Positions 14,299-25,352 of a DNA stretch of 64,000 bases are shown here, one piece after another. Made by a program: the position numbers and the translations under genes. Origin of the DNA: Muricea muricata (taxonomy: Eukaryota; Cnidaria; Anthozoa; Malacalcyonacea; Plexauridae). The notes beneath the pieces are model-generated. The model was given only the letters and a program-made list of their open reading frames with translations, made no database searches and had not been told where the DNA came from. The stretch spans positions 6,294,001 through 6,358,000 of the forward strand of contig OY979722.1 of assembly GCA_963855995.1 (NCBI GenBank). The letters are read 5' to 3'. Each line of letters begins with the position of its first letter. Position 1 is the stretch's first letter.

Positions 14299-14777
14299 AT
14301 CCGGATTTTCCTTTTCCTTTTGGTTTAAAGCCAATTAAACTTTTTACCCAGAACTTATGTCAGGACACCATATTACAGGAATAGAGTTTCCATGTAAAGC
14401 TTAGGTCACAAGATCAAATAATATTATGTCAAATAATTTCCGGGGAAAAAAGGAAATTCCAATTATAGTTTTTTATTATAGTCTAATTATAGAACAAACC
14501 GAAAATTCTGGATTTTCCTACATACATACTGTTTTGTCAGTCCGCTTTCTGTTTACATTCACAGACTTTACTTCCTAAAGGTTTGCAGGTGAAACAAAAT
14601 ACTAGTTCACCACAAATTTTGTTGAGCTGTGACCGCCTCTGTATGTGAAAATTATTATCTTGTTATGACGTAAAACTTTACCTGGAACGCTATTCCTGTA
14701 GTATCGTGTCTAAAAATTTCTGGGTAAAAAGCTTGCCTTTGAACAAACAGAAACAGGAAATTCCGGGTTTTTCCCAG
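14299..14777. mobile_element. MITE-like element with ~95-bp imperfect inverted ends
   Basis: The left end 14299-14395 and right end 14681-14777 are diverged reverse complements. Shared blocks include CTGGGTAAAAAG, CTATTCCTGTA and GGAAA(A/T)TCCGG. An inner pair of GGAAATTCC/GAATTCTGGATTTTCC-like blocks (14441-14520) adds a second stem. There is no coding frame. This is the form of an old fold-back element. Confidence 0.6.
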
Positions 14778-15987
14778 AAAACGATATCGCACATATATTT
14801 ATGTCTGATGCACCACCAACAGAACATTCACTTTGAGTTCAACGTCTGACTCGCTGGCTGTGTTGCTGCTTTCTGCGTAAAATATTTGAAGATTGTCTCA
14901 ACTCTCAAGGTCAGTAGGTTTTCAGTAGGTTTATTAGGTTTTTAGGTCGCTGCTTCAGTTGATTGCAGATAAACTAAATTTCGTCATTGTTCTAAGTTAT
15001 GCTACAGTATTTAATAATTCTTCTGAACAGAAACTTTTCAAAATGGAAATACCACTTATTCATACAATATAATTTTTAGTGCCAAAGTAAATTAGCCGGT
15101 TTATATGTGATGGAAGTAGCTATGTATTCTGAACAAAATTAGCGCACTTTGGTCGAGTGAGAGATCGCGCCGCACTGTAGCCGAAGGTCGTTTGAACGCA
15201 GGAACACAGGTCATAACTACTGACTTAAGTCTGGTGTACATGTTAATTACAACCTCTATTAACCGTGCTACAACGCATGCGAGAATAAGCGCAAGTTCGA
15301 AGAAAACCTTGTTCTGTGAACTTGGGAAAGCTAAGTACAGTTAGCTTGTGCTTGCCCGTATATTTTACTAAGCGAATTTTTTCGCCTGGAGTCAAGCGAA
15401 CAAACAAGTGGTGATCGAGCCTTGCTCACCGCGAACATTTTCGCTATAAGTATAGCTAATCGGTAAACTGCCAAACTCGTGTTTTCGTTTCTGTCGGTGC
15501 GCGAACACATCCGGGCCATGGACAGTTCGAAAAAAAGGCTTTATGCTTGCGCTTATATATCAGCTTGCCAGCGTAGTGAGGAACAGTCTGAGATCGATTT
15601 TATGTCATAATTCACATGTCATTTTATGTATGCTTTTAGATAGTTCATCTCTGCTATCATGCTGGTCTCAATGTAAAAGACTGTTCCAATTTTTATAATA
15701 CTAATAGCATATATAACAAGATGCCTGCTTTAAAGCGTTCACTTCGCCTTCCTAGGAGTAAATGGACACAAAATTGAATTTCGTAACAAAGTAAACGAGT
15801 GAGTTTACTGGCCTCACTGGCGTTGTAATTAGCAGTCAGTTATTAATGAAAGATGAAATTTAAGTCCAGCCTGACCGAAGTTCTTTAGAAAGATTTAGAA
15901 GAAGCGTAACTGGCGAGTGGGGGGGGGGGGGGGATTTAGCTTTCTTTTCTGTTACAATTAATCATGTTTTTGGTGGTCATCTTTTAG
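14778..15987. other. Upstream region of the 16-kb gene; G15 tract
   Basis: It may contain a non-coding 5' exon, because the coding exon at 15989 is preceded by a TTTTAG acceptor. An 11-bp inverted repeat (ATAAGCGCAAG near 15284, complement near 15548) is weak evidence for another small element. A run of 15 G lies at 15919-15933. No protein gene was seen. Confidence 0.4.
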
Positions 15988-15988
15988 G

Positions 15989-16249
15989 ATGGCTGGAAGT
16001 ATACAAGAGGTAAACAAAGCCATAGCGAACATGAACAAAGGTTCAGACAAGAAAGAAGAATTGAGAATGAAATTAGCAGCTTATTCAAACTGGGATCGTT
16101 TTCTAACACCGGCTCCTGTCTCTATTGCTTTATTGGGACAACTGATCCTTGTGTCGGCCGATACAGATTTTTCCTTGCAAGACAAAGACAAAACAATCAA
16201 GTTCGATTTACTGAAATATCCTGATTCATTTCGTGCATGTCTGATGCAG
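15989..16249 (+). CDS. First coding exon of an unrecognised gene
   Basis: The exon is preceded by TCATCTTTTAG (acceptor just before the ATG) and ends CTG ATG CAG then GTGAGT, a strong donor in phase 0. Its 87 residues begin MAGSIQEVNKAIANMNKG and include a hydrophobic stretch APVSIALLGQLILVSA. I do not recognise a domain. Candidate continuation exons in matching phase are 18035-18198 (contains KARTTLLKKSYQHPVSEHVK, donor GTAGGT) and about 18563-18690 (contains AMQKFPELSLTIEVPASNAQ), but their acceptors are mediocre. The 3' end of the gene is unknown. Confidence 0.5.
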
Positions 16250-17260
16250 GTGAGTAAAGGAAACTCAGCTCTTCATCTGACTTATTTGCTACTATTATAC
16301 CTGGGTATTATTTACTCTCTTGCTGTATGGTATATAATTCTATGACGGAGTGGGTTTTTGTAAGAAAAATATATACCTGTACACAAACTAACAATTAACA
16401 TGCAGTTATACAGCTAATTACTGGCTGGGGCACTGTGCCCAGGGAAGTGTAGTTTTCAGCATCCAATCATCATAGTCACAAAATTGAATATTACTGGAGA
16501 TTCCTGCCAACATTTACCAAAATAAGTCAAGAAATCTTTAGTAACCCTAGTCTCCCATGGTCTTTATTGGTTTATTCTGTACCCTCTTCATGTTTTTTGA
16601 GGAAATTTAAAACTTATATAGTCGTTGTGGCTACTGAGAATTTGTATGACTTGTATGGAAGTATTTTCGCGAGATACAGATAACGATTAGAGACATATTT
16701 GTATTTACTCTGTGTAAAAGCACGAAAAAGCAAAGAAACACAAAATGGCGATGTATTCGATGCTCAGGTGCGCAGATTAACAGATGGTACAAAGCACAAC
16801 GCATAGCAAGAGATTCTGCGTCTGAGCCTGCAGGGACCAGAGTAACCCAAACCTCAGTGCCCGAATTGCAAATGTATTTTTATGTGTTATGTGTCGATAT
16901 TTTCATTATTTACGTGATTACATTCATTGATTCATGTGATTATGATGTGTGAAATAAGGAATAATAATACCTGGAAGTATTTACCTTGAAACTCAATGCA
17001 ATGCAAATTTTCCAGAAGCTTGTTCCTAATAAACAACACATGGCACTGATTGTATTTTTATGTGCGAATGATGAAAATATTTATCATGTCATGTGTGATA
17101 TAAAATAGGGAGTAATACAGCTCTGCTGCACTATTTCACCTAGAACATTGACTGGAAACGTATATGCAAATTTTTGGATTAAAGCTTTTGTAAAATTGGA
17201 AATATTGATTCACACCTTGTGTGCATGAGCAACTGTGGATCATAGGCATACAGGCAAGGA
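16250..17260. other. Probable intron, no other feature seen
   Basis: AT-rich sequence following the GTGAGT donor at 16250. A partial internal repeat is visible: TTATGTGTTATGTGTCGATATTTTCA (16880s) resembles 17056-17085. No gene was recognised. Confidence 0.4.
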
Positions 17261-17575
17261 TAATTTGGAACAGGGGGGCTAAGACTATTTTGCCCGAAAG
17301 TTTGTTCTTAACAGTTTGGACTGTCCATAAACGTTTGCCTGCATTTAACCAGGGGGTCTGGGGGAGTGCTTCCCTGGGAAAGTTTTGAAATTTTCACACA
17401 ATTACTACAAAGTTCAGTTGTGAAGAACACAAATTTTACTTTGACCAACAAATGGCCAAAATATCTCAGTAGAAATCGCCTGAAAAACATCAATTCGCAT
17501 TCACATTTGGGGGAGGGAGTTGCACTAAAGTTTCTGCCTCCTCCGCAGGCTCTTAATAAGGCCAATATGTAATTT
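17261..17575. repeat. hAT-like non-autonomous fragment
   Basis: It opens with GGAACAGGGGGGCTAAGAC and contains GCCCGAAAGTTTG, then GGGGGTCTGGGGGAGTGC and TCCCTGGGAAAG. These are word patterns shared with the hAT-type insertion at 25661-25997 (CAGGGGCG... and GGGCAAAA). The ends and TSD could not be fixed. The open frames on both strands here are repeat-derived. Confidence 0.4.
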
Positions 17576-18034
17576 GATGCGCATACAGTAGATATAGAGA
17601 TCAGCGCTGGCGAAGATAAACTATTGAGACCCCCAAGTACTTTGAGCTATATACATTACTGTATTAAACTACTTTGAGCTATATACATAACTTTATTAAA
17701 CTACTTTTAGCTACATACATAACTGTGTTAGGCTTAAAGTACTTTGAAAAGTACTAAAATAAAAAGCGACTGGGGACGAGGCAGCTAAAGTTTTCGGGTC
17801 AGCATTTTTGAAATACACAAACTGTTTAAAACAGTGGGTTAAACTTCAACCCAGGTCCAGCAGGTCAGTGTTAACCTACCTTTTAACACAACCAGCCCCA
17901 AGAGATTATGAATGTCATATGTCCAGTCGTCTAACTGGCACATCTCAAACAAACCCAACAATGCATTCAATACTATTGGGTCAGTTTTTAGCAGTCAGTG
18001 CTGCTGTTTCACAACCATGAACCTCATGCTAAAT
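17576..18034. repeat. Spacer with three tandem ~45-bp units
   Basis: Between 17636 and 17725 the phrase TACTTTGAGCTATATACAT...ATTAAAC recurs three times with drift, a short minisatellite. The rest is unremarkable. Confidence 0.55.
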
Positions 18035-18692
18035 AGATAACGGGCTATTTCAAGAGAAAGGCCAGGACCACATTGTTGAAAAAATCATATCAGCATCCAG
18101 TTTCAGAACATGTTAAAGGCACTTGTGGCAGCAACGTTTCAATGACAGCTGAAAAACTGTCACAAAGCTGTAGCGATATTCCAACCATGAAAGCATTGGT
18201 AGGTCATTTAAGTGAGGATTAAACCAAATATTGTGTTATTAATTACAAATATTGTGTAAAAAGTAAGATGTGAAGGGGGATACATGTAAGACTCCCTGGG
18301 ACAAAAGCTCTTGTTGTCACCACATCCAATATTTCGCAAATTGTTCAACACTAAATTCGACATAGTGAATTGACATTTTCAATGTAAAAAACATGTGCTC
18401 ACATCCTCACGCAATTAAGTAATCATAAAATAAGAATAGATGGCTACATGGCCTGTAGTTAAAGCACTTTCACCTCATTTTACCAAAATTACACTGATAA
18501 ACTTAAACAAAACTTTATTTAACAACTTTTACTTATTTCAATGTGCAAAGACTGTTTGGTCCATAGTTTGTGTAGGCTTCAGACATGATGCCATGAATGC
18601 TATGCAAAAATTTCCAGAATTAAGTTTGACCATAGAAGTCCCAGCGAGTAACGCTCAGCGTCTTGTTCAAGAAAGGTCGTCCTTCCAAATGC

Positions 18693-18905
18693 GTATTGTA
18701 AACTATGAGCGCGCAATGGATGACGGATTGTTGCTTATTTTCGCCTTTAAACACGGCATTATTTCTTGGAAACAGCATCGAGGGCGCATAGGATACTTGC
18801 GACGGCAAATTTATATTAACTATGTACAAAGGTAATTCCCTGAGCATCAGGGCCTAAATAAACAATAATCCATCATCCCTTGCGCGCTTATAGTTCGCAG
18901 TTTAG
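18693..18905. mobile_element. MITE-like inverted-repeat element
   Basis: The left arm from about 18693 (AAACTATGAGCGCGCAATGG) and the right arm to about 18905 are imperfect reverse complements of about 50 bp (shared core TTGCGCGCT(C/T)ATAGTT). The long plus-strand open frame crossing it from 18440 is therefore not one real exon beyond about 18690. Confidence 0.6.
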
Positions 18906-18966
18906 GCTTTTGGAAAGACAACATACAATTCTTGGTTTGCACATGACGTCATTTCGTGTCATTGGG

Positions 18967-19156
18967 CGCCATCTTGGTTGACTCTGTAGATTACTTCAGC
19001 TGTTTACAGCGAAGTACTTGTGTCAATTTACTATTTCATCGTTAGTTTTAGCGTATTATGAATGATACTTTAAAGACGTATGGCTCGATAGGATCAGAAA
19101 TAATGAATAGATACTTTGTGGTTGCCATGTGTTTCAAACGTCAACCAAGATGGCGT
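18967..19156. mobile_element. MITE-like element, CGCCATCTTGGTTGAC ends
   Basis: CGCCATCTTGGTTGAC at about 18967 is exactly reverse-complemented at about 19140-19155. The 160-base interior is AT-rich and non-coding. Confidence 0.65.
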
Positions 19157-19170
19157 CGATTGCAAACCAT

Positions 19171-19312
19171 CAATAGACGTTAGAAGTCCTTACGTCACGC
19201 CAGAGTTAAACAATTAATTGCAATGCAATGTGGGAACGTGTGGAAAAAATTTACCTTGTATTTATATGCATTGAAAACCGCGTGACGTAAGCACTTCTAA
19301 GGTCTATTATTG
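19171..19312. mobile_element. MITE-like element, AATAGACGTTAGAAGTC ends
   Basis: Bases 19171-19200 pair with 19280-19310 with about three mismatches (both contain GCGTGACGTAAG or its complement). It abuts the previous element directly. Confidence 0.65.
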
Positions 19313-19350
19313 GATGAAGCCGAGTATGATATTAAACAATCATTGGATGA

Positions 19351-19462
19351 GGTTTTTGTAATCTGCGGAATTATCAATGTCGAGGTAAGAGTTATCAGCC
19401 GAGCTGAAGGCGAGGCAGATAACTCTTACCGAGCATTGATAATTTTGCATATCACAAAAACC
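19351..19462. mobile_element. Hairpin element with AGCCGAGC/GGCGAGGC loop
   Basis: GGTTTTTGTAATCTGCGGAA at 19351 runs through GAGGTAAGAGTTATC and is mirrored in reverse complement to 19462, giving a stem of about 45 bp. A related loop phrase, CTCGGCTTCGCCTGG, appears near 20523 with TTAATAACT beside it, so this is probably a family. Confidence 0.65.
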
Positions 19463-21772
19463 GAATCCGATAAATGTTTTATTTTACATTCACAAACATG
19501 GAAGTATGGTGAAAAAAAATTAATGCGAAATTACAGTTTCTGTGTTTAAATTTCCCTTAGCAAACCTTAAAATGTTTAGTTCTTGTGGCGAACATGCTCT
19601 TCGAAAATGTTTTGATGCAAACCTTTAGTGCAAAACCGCCGTATTAACTTCGTCAAACGAGGCTAGGCAAATCTGCTGCAAGCAAGCCACTTTTTGTTTT
19701 ATTTTCGCACGTTTTTATAAAAGATGCCAATACGTGGGGCCTGGGCATCACACATTCGTCATGTTCTACGTCATCAGCGTCCAATATTTTTTGTTTTGGA
19801 TCGAAGTTCAATTTTTTTTTAATTTAATTTAACAACTTTATTGGAACCTTTATTGGAGTGCATGCAAACAATGGCCCAAAGGGGAAATATGCGAACGGGA
19901 TACTAACTACGTCCCATGCAAGGCATCTCCCTCACAGTAATATAGAAAGTATGTACCAGTGAACTCTATAAATACTGGAACGATAACTCCAGATAAAAAC
20001 CCTACGTTTGGGTGAAGGCAAGATGGCGGCAACAACTACAAATGTTGTAAACGGTCTTAGTACTATTTTTCCGAGGTATTTGCTATTTTTAAAAAAGACT
20101 GTATCGCAAACTAGGTTATAAGTTCATAAACCATAAAATTACTTCTTAAATCAAAATAAGAACATCAAATATCAGTGCATTCCCAGAAGAATGGTGTCGA
20201 CCGCGCCGAGAGAAATAATAGAAAAGGACTGAACTTGATAACCTATTGATAACCAATTTGGCTTCGTTCCAGACTAACTTAGAGTTCACTGGTTTTACAC
20301 ATTCTACAGTATCACAATAGAACAAACAATACACAACACAACACAACAAGAGCAGAACAATCTAACAGAACGAAAGTAAAAATTCGGTCAAAAATAAAAA
20401 TTATTGGACGCTAATGACGTAGCACATGACGATTTCTTGGGATATTGCGAATTGTCCGTCGATTATTGACCAATCACAATCAAGAACAAAGTTTGAGTGT
20501 ATAATAATTCTGTTTGTTAATAACTCGGCTTCGCCTGGTTTAACAACAGGCTTGAGGGGCCACTATTAAAACTCGCTCTTTCCCTTAGTATTATATAGTA
20601 AATAAGTGATAAATGTTAAATATCGAGGCATTGAGCACCCTAGACCACCCGGCCCAAAGTGCGATTTACCTTTTCTTACACACGCTGTATATAGATCTCA
20701 TCGCGCCTAAATAGTACTTAGCTACTCTAATACATCTGTTTATATGATTAAACCTCGTTTACTTCATCAATGTTTTCGTTGTGTAAACATGATAAATTAT
20801 CTGTATCCTCAGAGTAGTAAAACTCGCTTTCTGAATGTTCGTTCTCGTTCATTTGAACGGCAATCTACATCTTTTAAAAAAAAGTCTACTAAGTTCATTG
20901 TACTTCGCTGTTTTGCTGTCTCTTTCATTTTGCCAATTTTCGTATTTTCTTTTTTTCTCAAAAATAAACTCGAACTCATCAGTGCCGCAAATTTTCACGA
21001 TCCTAATAAACAAAAAGTGTACTTACCTCTTAATCAAAAGCATTTATCCAACCTTTTCCCTCTTTATGACAACTTTTATATATACCCGCTTCATATGTTC
21101 GCAGACAATCAATTGTTGCTAAATTCGCAAAATCATCCTGTCCGCACACACACACGCCCGAAGCAAGTTAAACTCGTTCACGAGAAATGAAACAACTTTG
21201 ACAGCAACCATGACGGCAACTTTGCTACAAAAATTCTCCTCCTAATTTTACGTTTCACAATATTTTGCAGAATTTCATAGAAGTCAAAGTTTACGTAAAA
21301 AAACAACAAACGGACAGCAGAAAACGTGACACTTCAAATTGGCGATTTCGCTACATTTTTGCCAGCTATAACTTTGCCAATAGCCATCGTACATAAAATC
21401 GTTACTTTCACTTTTTTAAGTTTTGTGCCACTTTGTTACAATCATCAGGCAAATAAAAATTTTATTTCGCAGGAGATAACTTGACTATAACTTTGATTTA
21501 GATATTATATGTCGTGACCGTCAAGCCATACCCAATGGCGTAACCAACCTGACAATTTAGTCCCGCTATCATCATTATCGTCCTGTCGTCAGAAATTTAT
21601 AATTGCTCACAGACCTGTGCAATGAGCACGAAATATTTGCAAGGCGGGACTAAATCGTAGGGCTAGATATGCTACCTACTGGGTATGAAATACAACATAT
21701 AAAACCTTCACAAGCTTACGCTCCCTTTGCACTTTTCCGTAGGTTAGCAATAGTGGCTGGACTGCTTTTAAT
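19463..21772. other. Intergenic region, no convincing gene
   Basis: It holds the upstream flank of the 603-aa protein gene. A 148-codon plus-strand open frame at 20744-21190 overlaps another frame of similar length, has biased low-complexity composition and no family resemblance, and I do not call it. A remnant hairpin phrase lies at 20515-20560. A weak Penelope-style CTGATGAT motif lies on the minus strand near 21445. Confidence 0.4.
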
Positions 21773-23856
21773 ATGGCACATACTAACATGGATAAGATAC
21801 GTCTGTATTCCGGCAATGTGGAGAGCCATGTGAGAACAGCTGTAAACTTTCTTCTGAAAGGGACCCCCCAGGAGGTTGAGCTGATGTTGCCGGACGCCCT
21901 GAAAAGCATCGACGTCATCGCGGATGAGTGTGTGAATCTATCAAGTTCTGTTGAGAAACAGTTTGTCTCCGTTATGGAGATGGTTGCTGAACTCCTTGAG
22001 GCGTGTACGAGAGCTAAGGGACAGTATGAGCAAGATTTGAAGGAAACAAATATCGCTATTCAGGTTGCCAAAGAACACAAGAAAGCTGTTGAAGCTCAGA
22101 AGGAAGAAGCAGAGAAAAAGCGAGCTGCGATGCAAAAACAAATGAAGAATGCAGAAGATGATTTCCAAGAGGCTATCAATTCGAATCCATCAACTCTAGA
22201 GCTAATTGGATTGGCAGTTGCTGGTGCGGTTATTGATGTAGCTCAAAGTTTCGGCAGTATATTTAGCGGCAATAATGAAAATTCTTCCCCAGCATCACCT
22301 ACAAATCAAGCTTCTGCGCCATCATCTGCAGCTCGAGGAGAGTCAGAAGAAATGAAGATCCTTAAACATATACCATCCATTCGTTCTCAAGTAAATTCTC
22401 TTCTTAAAATGGCTACCAGCAAGAAATCCAGTGACGGCCAAGTGCAACCAGACTGGAATATCATTGAAAGTGGGAAGGGAGTGTTATACATCAAAGAACA
22501 GCTCAATACAATGGTAAAACGCCAGTTACCTAAAAGCGAGCTGGATCTGCGACGGGAAGTAGAAGAGTTATGTAATGATGCTATTGAAATCTGCCAAATC
22601 CTGCAAGATCTAGGAAACGCTATGAGTAGAGATAACGATTTGGTGGCTGATGTTATTCGTCGTTTGATGGAATTATCATCGAGAGTTGAGTTTTTGATGG
22701 CGTCATTGAACTTCGCACGTGGGGGAAATTCTTTACCCAGCCCTCCACCGCAGATGAAGGCACAAGCGTCAGGTGAAGGGGGGAGTGGTGGGGGACTGGC
22801 AAAGTCTGCCATGGAAAATGCAAGGTTTAAAACCGAAACCGCTAAAGAAATGCTAAAAGATTCGCGGAAAAGTTACGACAAGTCATGCGAAGAGCTAGCT
22901 GAAAAGATGAAAGAATATGGAAATATTTTGGCTGACCTGGCAAAGCATGATTTGAAGAAGATCGACTTCGAGAATATCAGACAAGTTTTGATTCGGGGGA
23001 TTGAAGCGCTGGGTGAGCTACGAGTGCAGTGGGGAGATTTGGTGCAATTCTTCCAGATGCTTTCCAACCTTGTAAAATGTTCTCTTGAATCGTCACTGAA
23101 AACCTTCACTAACCACACCAGCAAGGCTGGTAAGTTGACTCAGGCTGGTCACATTATTTCTAGCACCATGCGTGACGTCATCTTTGAGCAAGCGTTTCAG
23201 GCGAATCAGATTGCGTATGTTGTTAACAGGTAGGTAGGCCGATTATCAATGGAGTTTGTATTAAATATTGTATATAAACATTCGTCATTCGATTGCTTTT
23301 CTAATCTTTTAATATGAACCTTAACTATAAATCGTACAACAACAAGCCCTCCCATTTTGACAAATCACAATATACACGTGTCCGTAAAAATGCGCCGAAA
23401 TAAACTAAATATTCCATAAATTTTTATTACAGTCCATTACAAAGTTTTTTAAAGTAGCACTTGTTTTTAACACATTTCAAATTCTTCACATTTATTAACA
23501 GTATCTCCGGGGCGTATTTTGAAATATCACGTGATCACTTGATGGATCGAATCACTTGCCTCGGAAGGCTAGTTGCCCTGGACCCAGAAAAAGACAAGCA
23601 TGAAATCCAGTTGAAACGTGAAGAATTGAACCAAGGATGCTTCGAGGCGCAAGAAGCTATCAAAAGAATCGCTTCCCGAAAACAAAAAGAGATCGATGAA
23701 GCTTTTGATAAGAGAATTGGACGAATCGAGCAAGAAGTGGAAGCTTTAATCCCGATGCCTGAAGCCAAGATTAAAGAAATAGAAAGTCAGGCCAAGTCGG
23801 CGATTGCCATCGGAAAAGCAGCAGCTGCCGTGGAGGACGTGGATAATTTGATTTGA
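21773..23856 (+). CDS. Helical pore-forming-like protein, two exons, 603 aa
   Basis: Exon 1 is 21773-23229 (donor AG|GTAGGT, phase 2) and exon 2 is 23502-23856 (acceptor TTAACAG), giving an uninterrupted 603-residue product ending in TGA. Residues 1-138 are amphipathic helices ending in a Lys/Glu-rich coiled coil. Residues 140-160 (LELIGLAVAGAVIDVAQSF) are a hydrophobic segment, followed by a Ser/Pro/Ala linker. Residues 192-315 form a second helical region, a Gly/Pro-rich hinge follows at 316-342, and a third helical region with WGDLVQFFQML runs to the end. No signal peptide is visible. The design recalls ClyA/HBL/Cry6-type alpha-helical pore-forming proteins, and resembles the broken gene at 10677-11755. 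Function is inferred only; a structural or membrane-remodelling helical protein is an alternative. Confidence 0.8.
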
Positions 23857-24756
23857 AAAAGTAAGCGTACTATATAGAATAGAGACAGAGACATTTTTAC
23901 TCATTGCGTGATATCAAAGTACTGATTTAATGTTTTACTAAATTAAAATAAAAGTAAAAGTATTGCCTGAAAACTTTCCTTGATCAGAAATGTATACTTA
24001 AGCGATAGTACTACTGAAGTAAAATTAATAAAACGTTTATTTTGGCGGTAGTAAACCGGATCGAAACATCACTGAGCATTAATCAATGCAAAACCCAAAT
24101 AGATTTTGTCACCGAAAACAGGTTATATTTTGAGACCGGCAGCCATTTTGAATGGTCGTGGAAGTCAATCGACGTATTTAGGTAAAGTAACAAAATAAAT
24201 TTACCACGTTACTGGCTAACACTGAAATAAATATTCACTAGTCAGTAGGTGTTAATGTTGTGTTTGGTAGCAAATAGTCGCAATTTCGTTTCATTTTCTC
24301 ACTTCAGTACAGAAAAAATCGATACGGTTGAGGATAACCCCATTCAGATTCACTTCATAATGGTATAGTGAACCCCAGAATTTAGAAAGCTTATCGAAAA
24401 TATTTTTAAAATAGCACTAAATAAAATTCTAATTATTTCAATGATCGTTCAACAGAAATGTAAAAAATGTTGCGCCTCTACAGGCTACAGGCTATATGTA
24501 AGGTATGTAAATTCTGTATAACAACATCTAGATACAGGAAATTTAGAAAGCAAGCTAAGGATTACTTTAAAACGAGAATTTTTTTAACGTGACAGATTAA
24601 CCTGTACCCTGATACCAAATTAGCACCACTCGGGCCCTTACACCTGTTAACTCAATATAATTTGCTCTAAAGTTTTATTTAACTCAGGCTATCAAACCAT
24701 TTTAGCACTGTACATGATAACCATTTAGGGATCTAGTAAGAGGCTTTAATTTACAG
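23857..24756. other. 3' flank, no gene seen
   Basis: AT-rich DNA after the stop of the 603-aa protein gene. AATTAAAATAAAAG at about 23940 could serve for polyadenylation. Otherwise no structure was recognised. Confidence 0.4.
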
Positions 24757-25097
24757 GCAAACCGGAAACTCTCTTGCGAGCAATATTGCGATGCAATGTT
24801 GCAATATTGATGAGCATGCTGCTCGAAGGAATTTGCAATCATGATTGTAAACACGCTCGCGTTCGCGTTCTGTTTGGCGTGCAGCCAAGATAGCATTAAA
24901 ATTTTTTTGCAATACTCAAATTAGTTAAACATACATTTATTGCAGCTTTGTGAAACAAATTTACCTTCAATTTTGTAGTTAACATTGAAAAATAGGGCAA
25001 AGTTTGATCGGCAACTTGTCAAACGATCGCAAATTCCTCCTCGTAACTTCAACGTCAATGTATTGCAACATTGCTCGCAAGAGTACATCCGGTTTGA
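24757..25097. mobile_element. MITE-like element, CAAACCGGA / TCCGGTTTG ends
   Basis: The left end 24757-24805 contains CAAACCGGAAACTCTCTTGC and later GCAATGTTGCAATA. The right end 25059-25097 contains TATTGCAACATTGC and TCGCAAGAGTACATCCGG. These are imperfect reverse complements over about 40 bp. The left side carries an extra ATTGCGATGC unit. Confidence 0.55.
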
Positions 25098-25350
25098 CTG
25101 TGCGTCTGTCGAGAAGCCTAAGCTGGTCACTTATGTACTTTTTCTACCAAAGACCACTTTGTACCTATTTTCTTCTTAGCCGGCGTCTTGTTTGTTGAAG
25201 GAATGTCCACCATCAGGGGCGTAAAGGGCGCTTTAAATGTGTTTGTGTGTGTGTGCGTGAGTGAGGGGAGGGGGAGAGGGCATTCAGGGGCCGTAAAGCA
25301 GTAAAGTAGGGAACGGTAATAGAGCACTAAAGGCTTGGTTTCCTTCGATA
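25098..25350. repeat. Low-complexity GT/GGGAG stretch
   Basis: It contains a GTGTGTGTGTG run and GGGAGGGGGAGAGGG at 25240-25280, with two hAT-like words CAGGGGCGTAAAGGG (25215) and CAGGGGCCGTAAAGC (25287). Probably fragments of the same hAT-type MITE family. No gene. Confidence 0.45.
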
Positions 25351-25352
25351 TA

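Noticed and set aside
18440..18835. 131-codon plus-strand open frame as one exon
   Set aside because: Its second half lies in an inverted-repeat element; only the part before about 18690 could be an exon.
20744..21190. 148-codon plus-strand open frame, candidate gene
   Set aside because: An overlapping frame is almost as long, composition is low-complexity, and there is no domain, splice site or start context to support it.
22387..23124. Open frames on the strand opposite the 603-aa protein gene
   Set aside because: They are antisense shadows of a well-supported coding exon.
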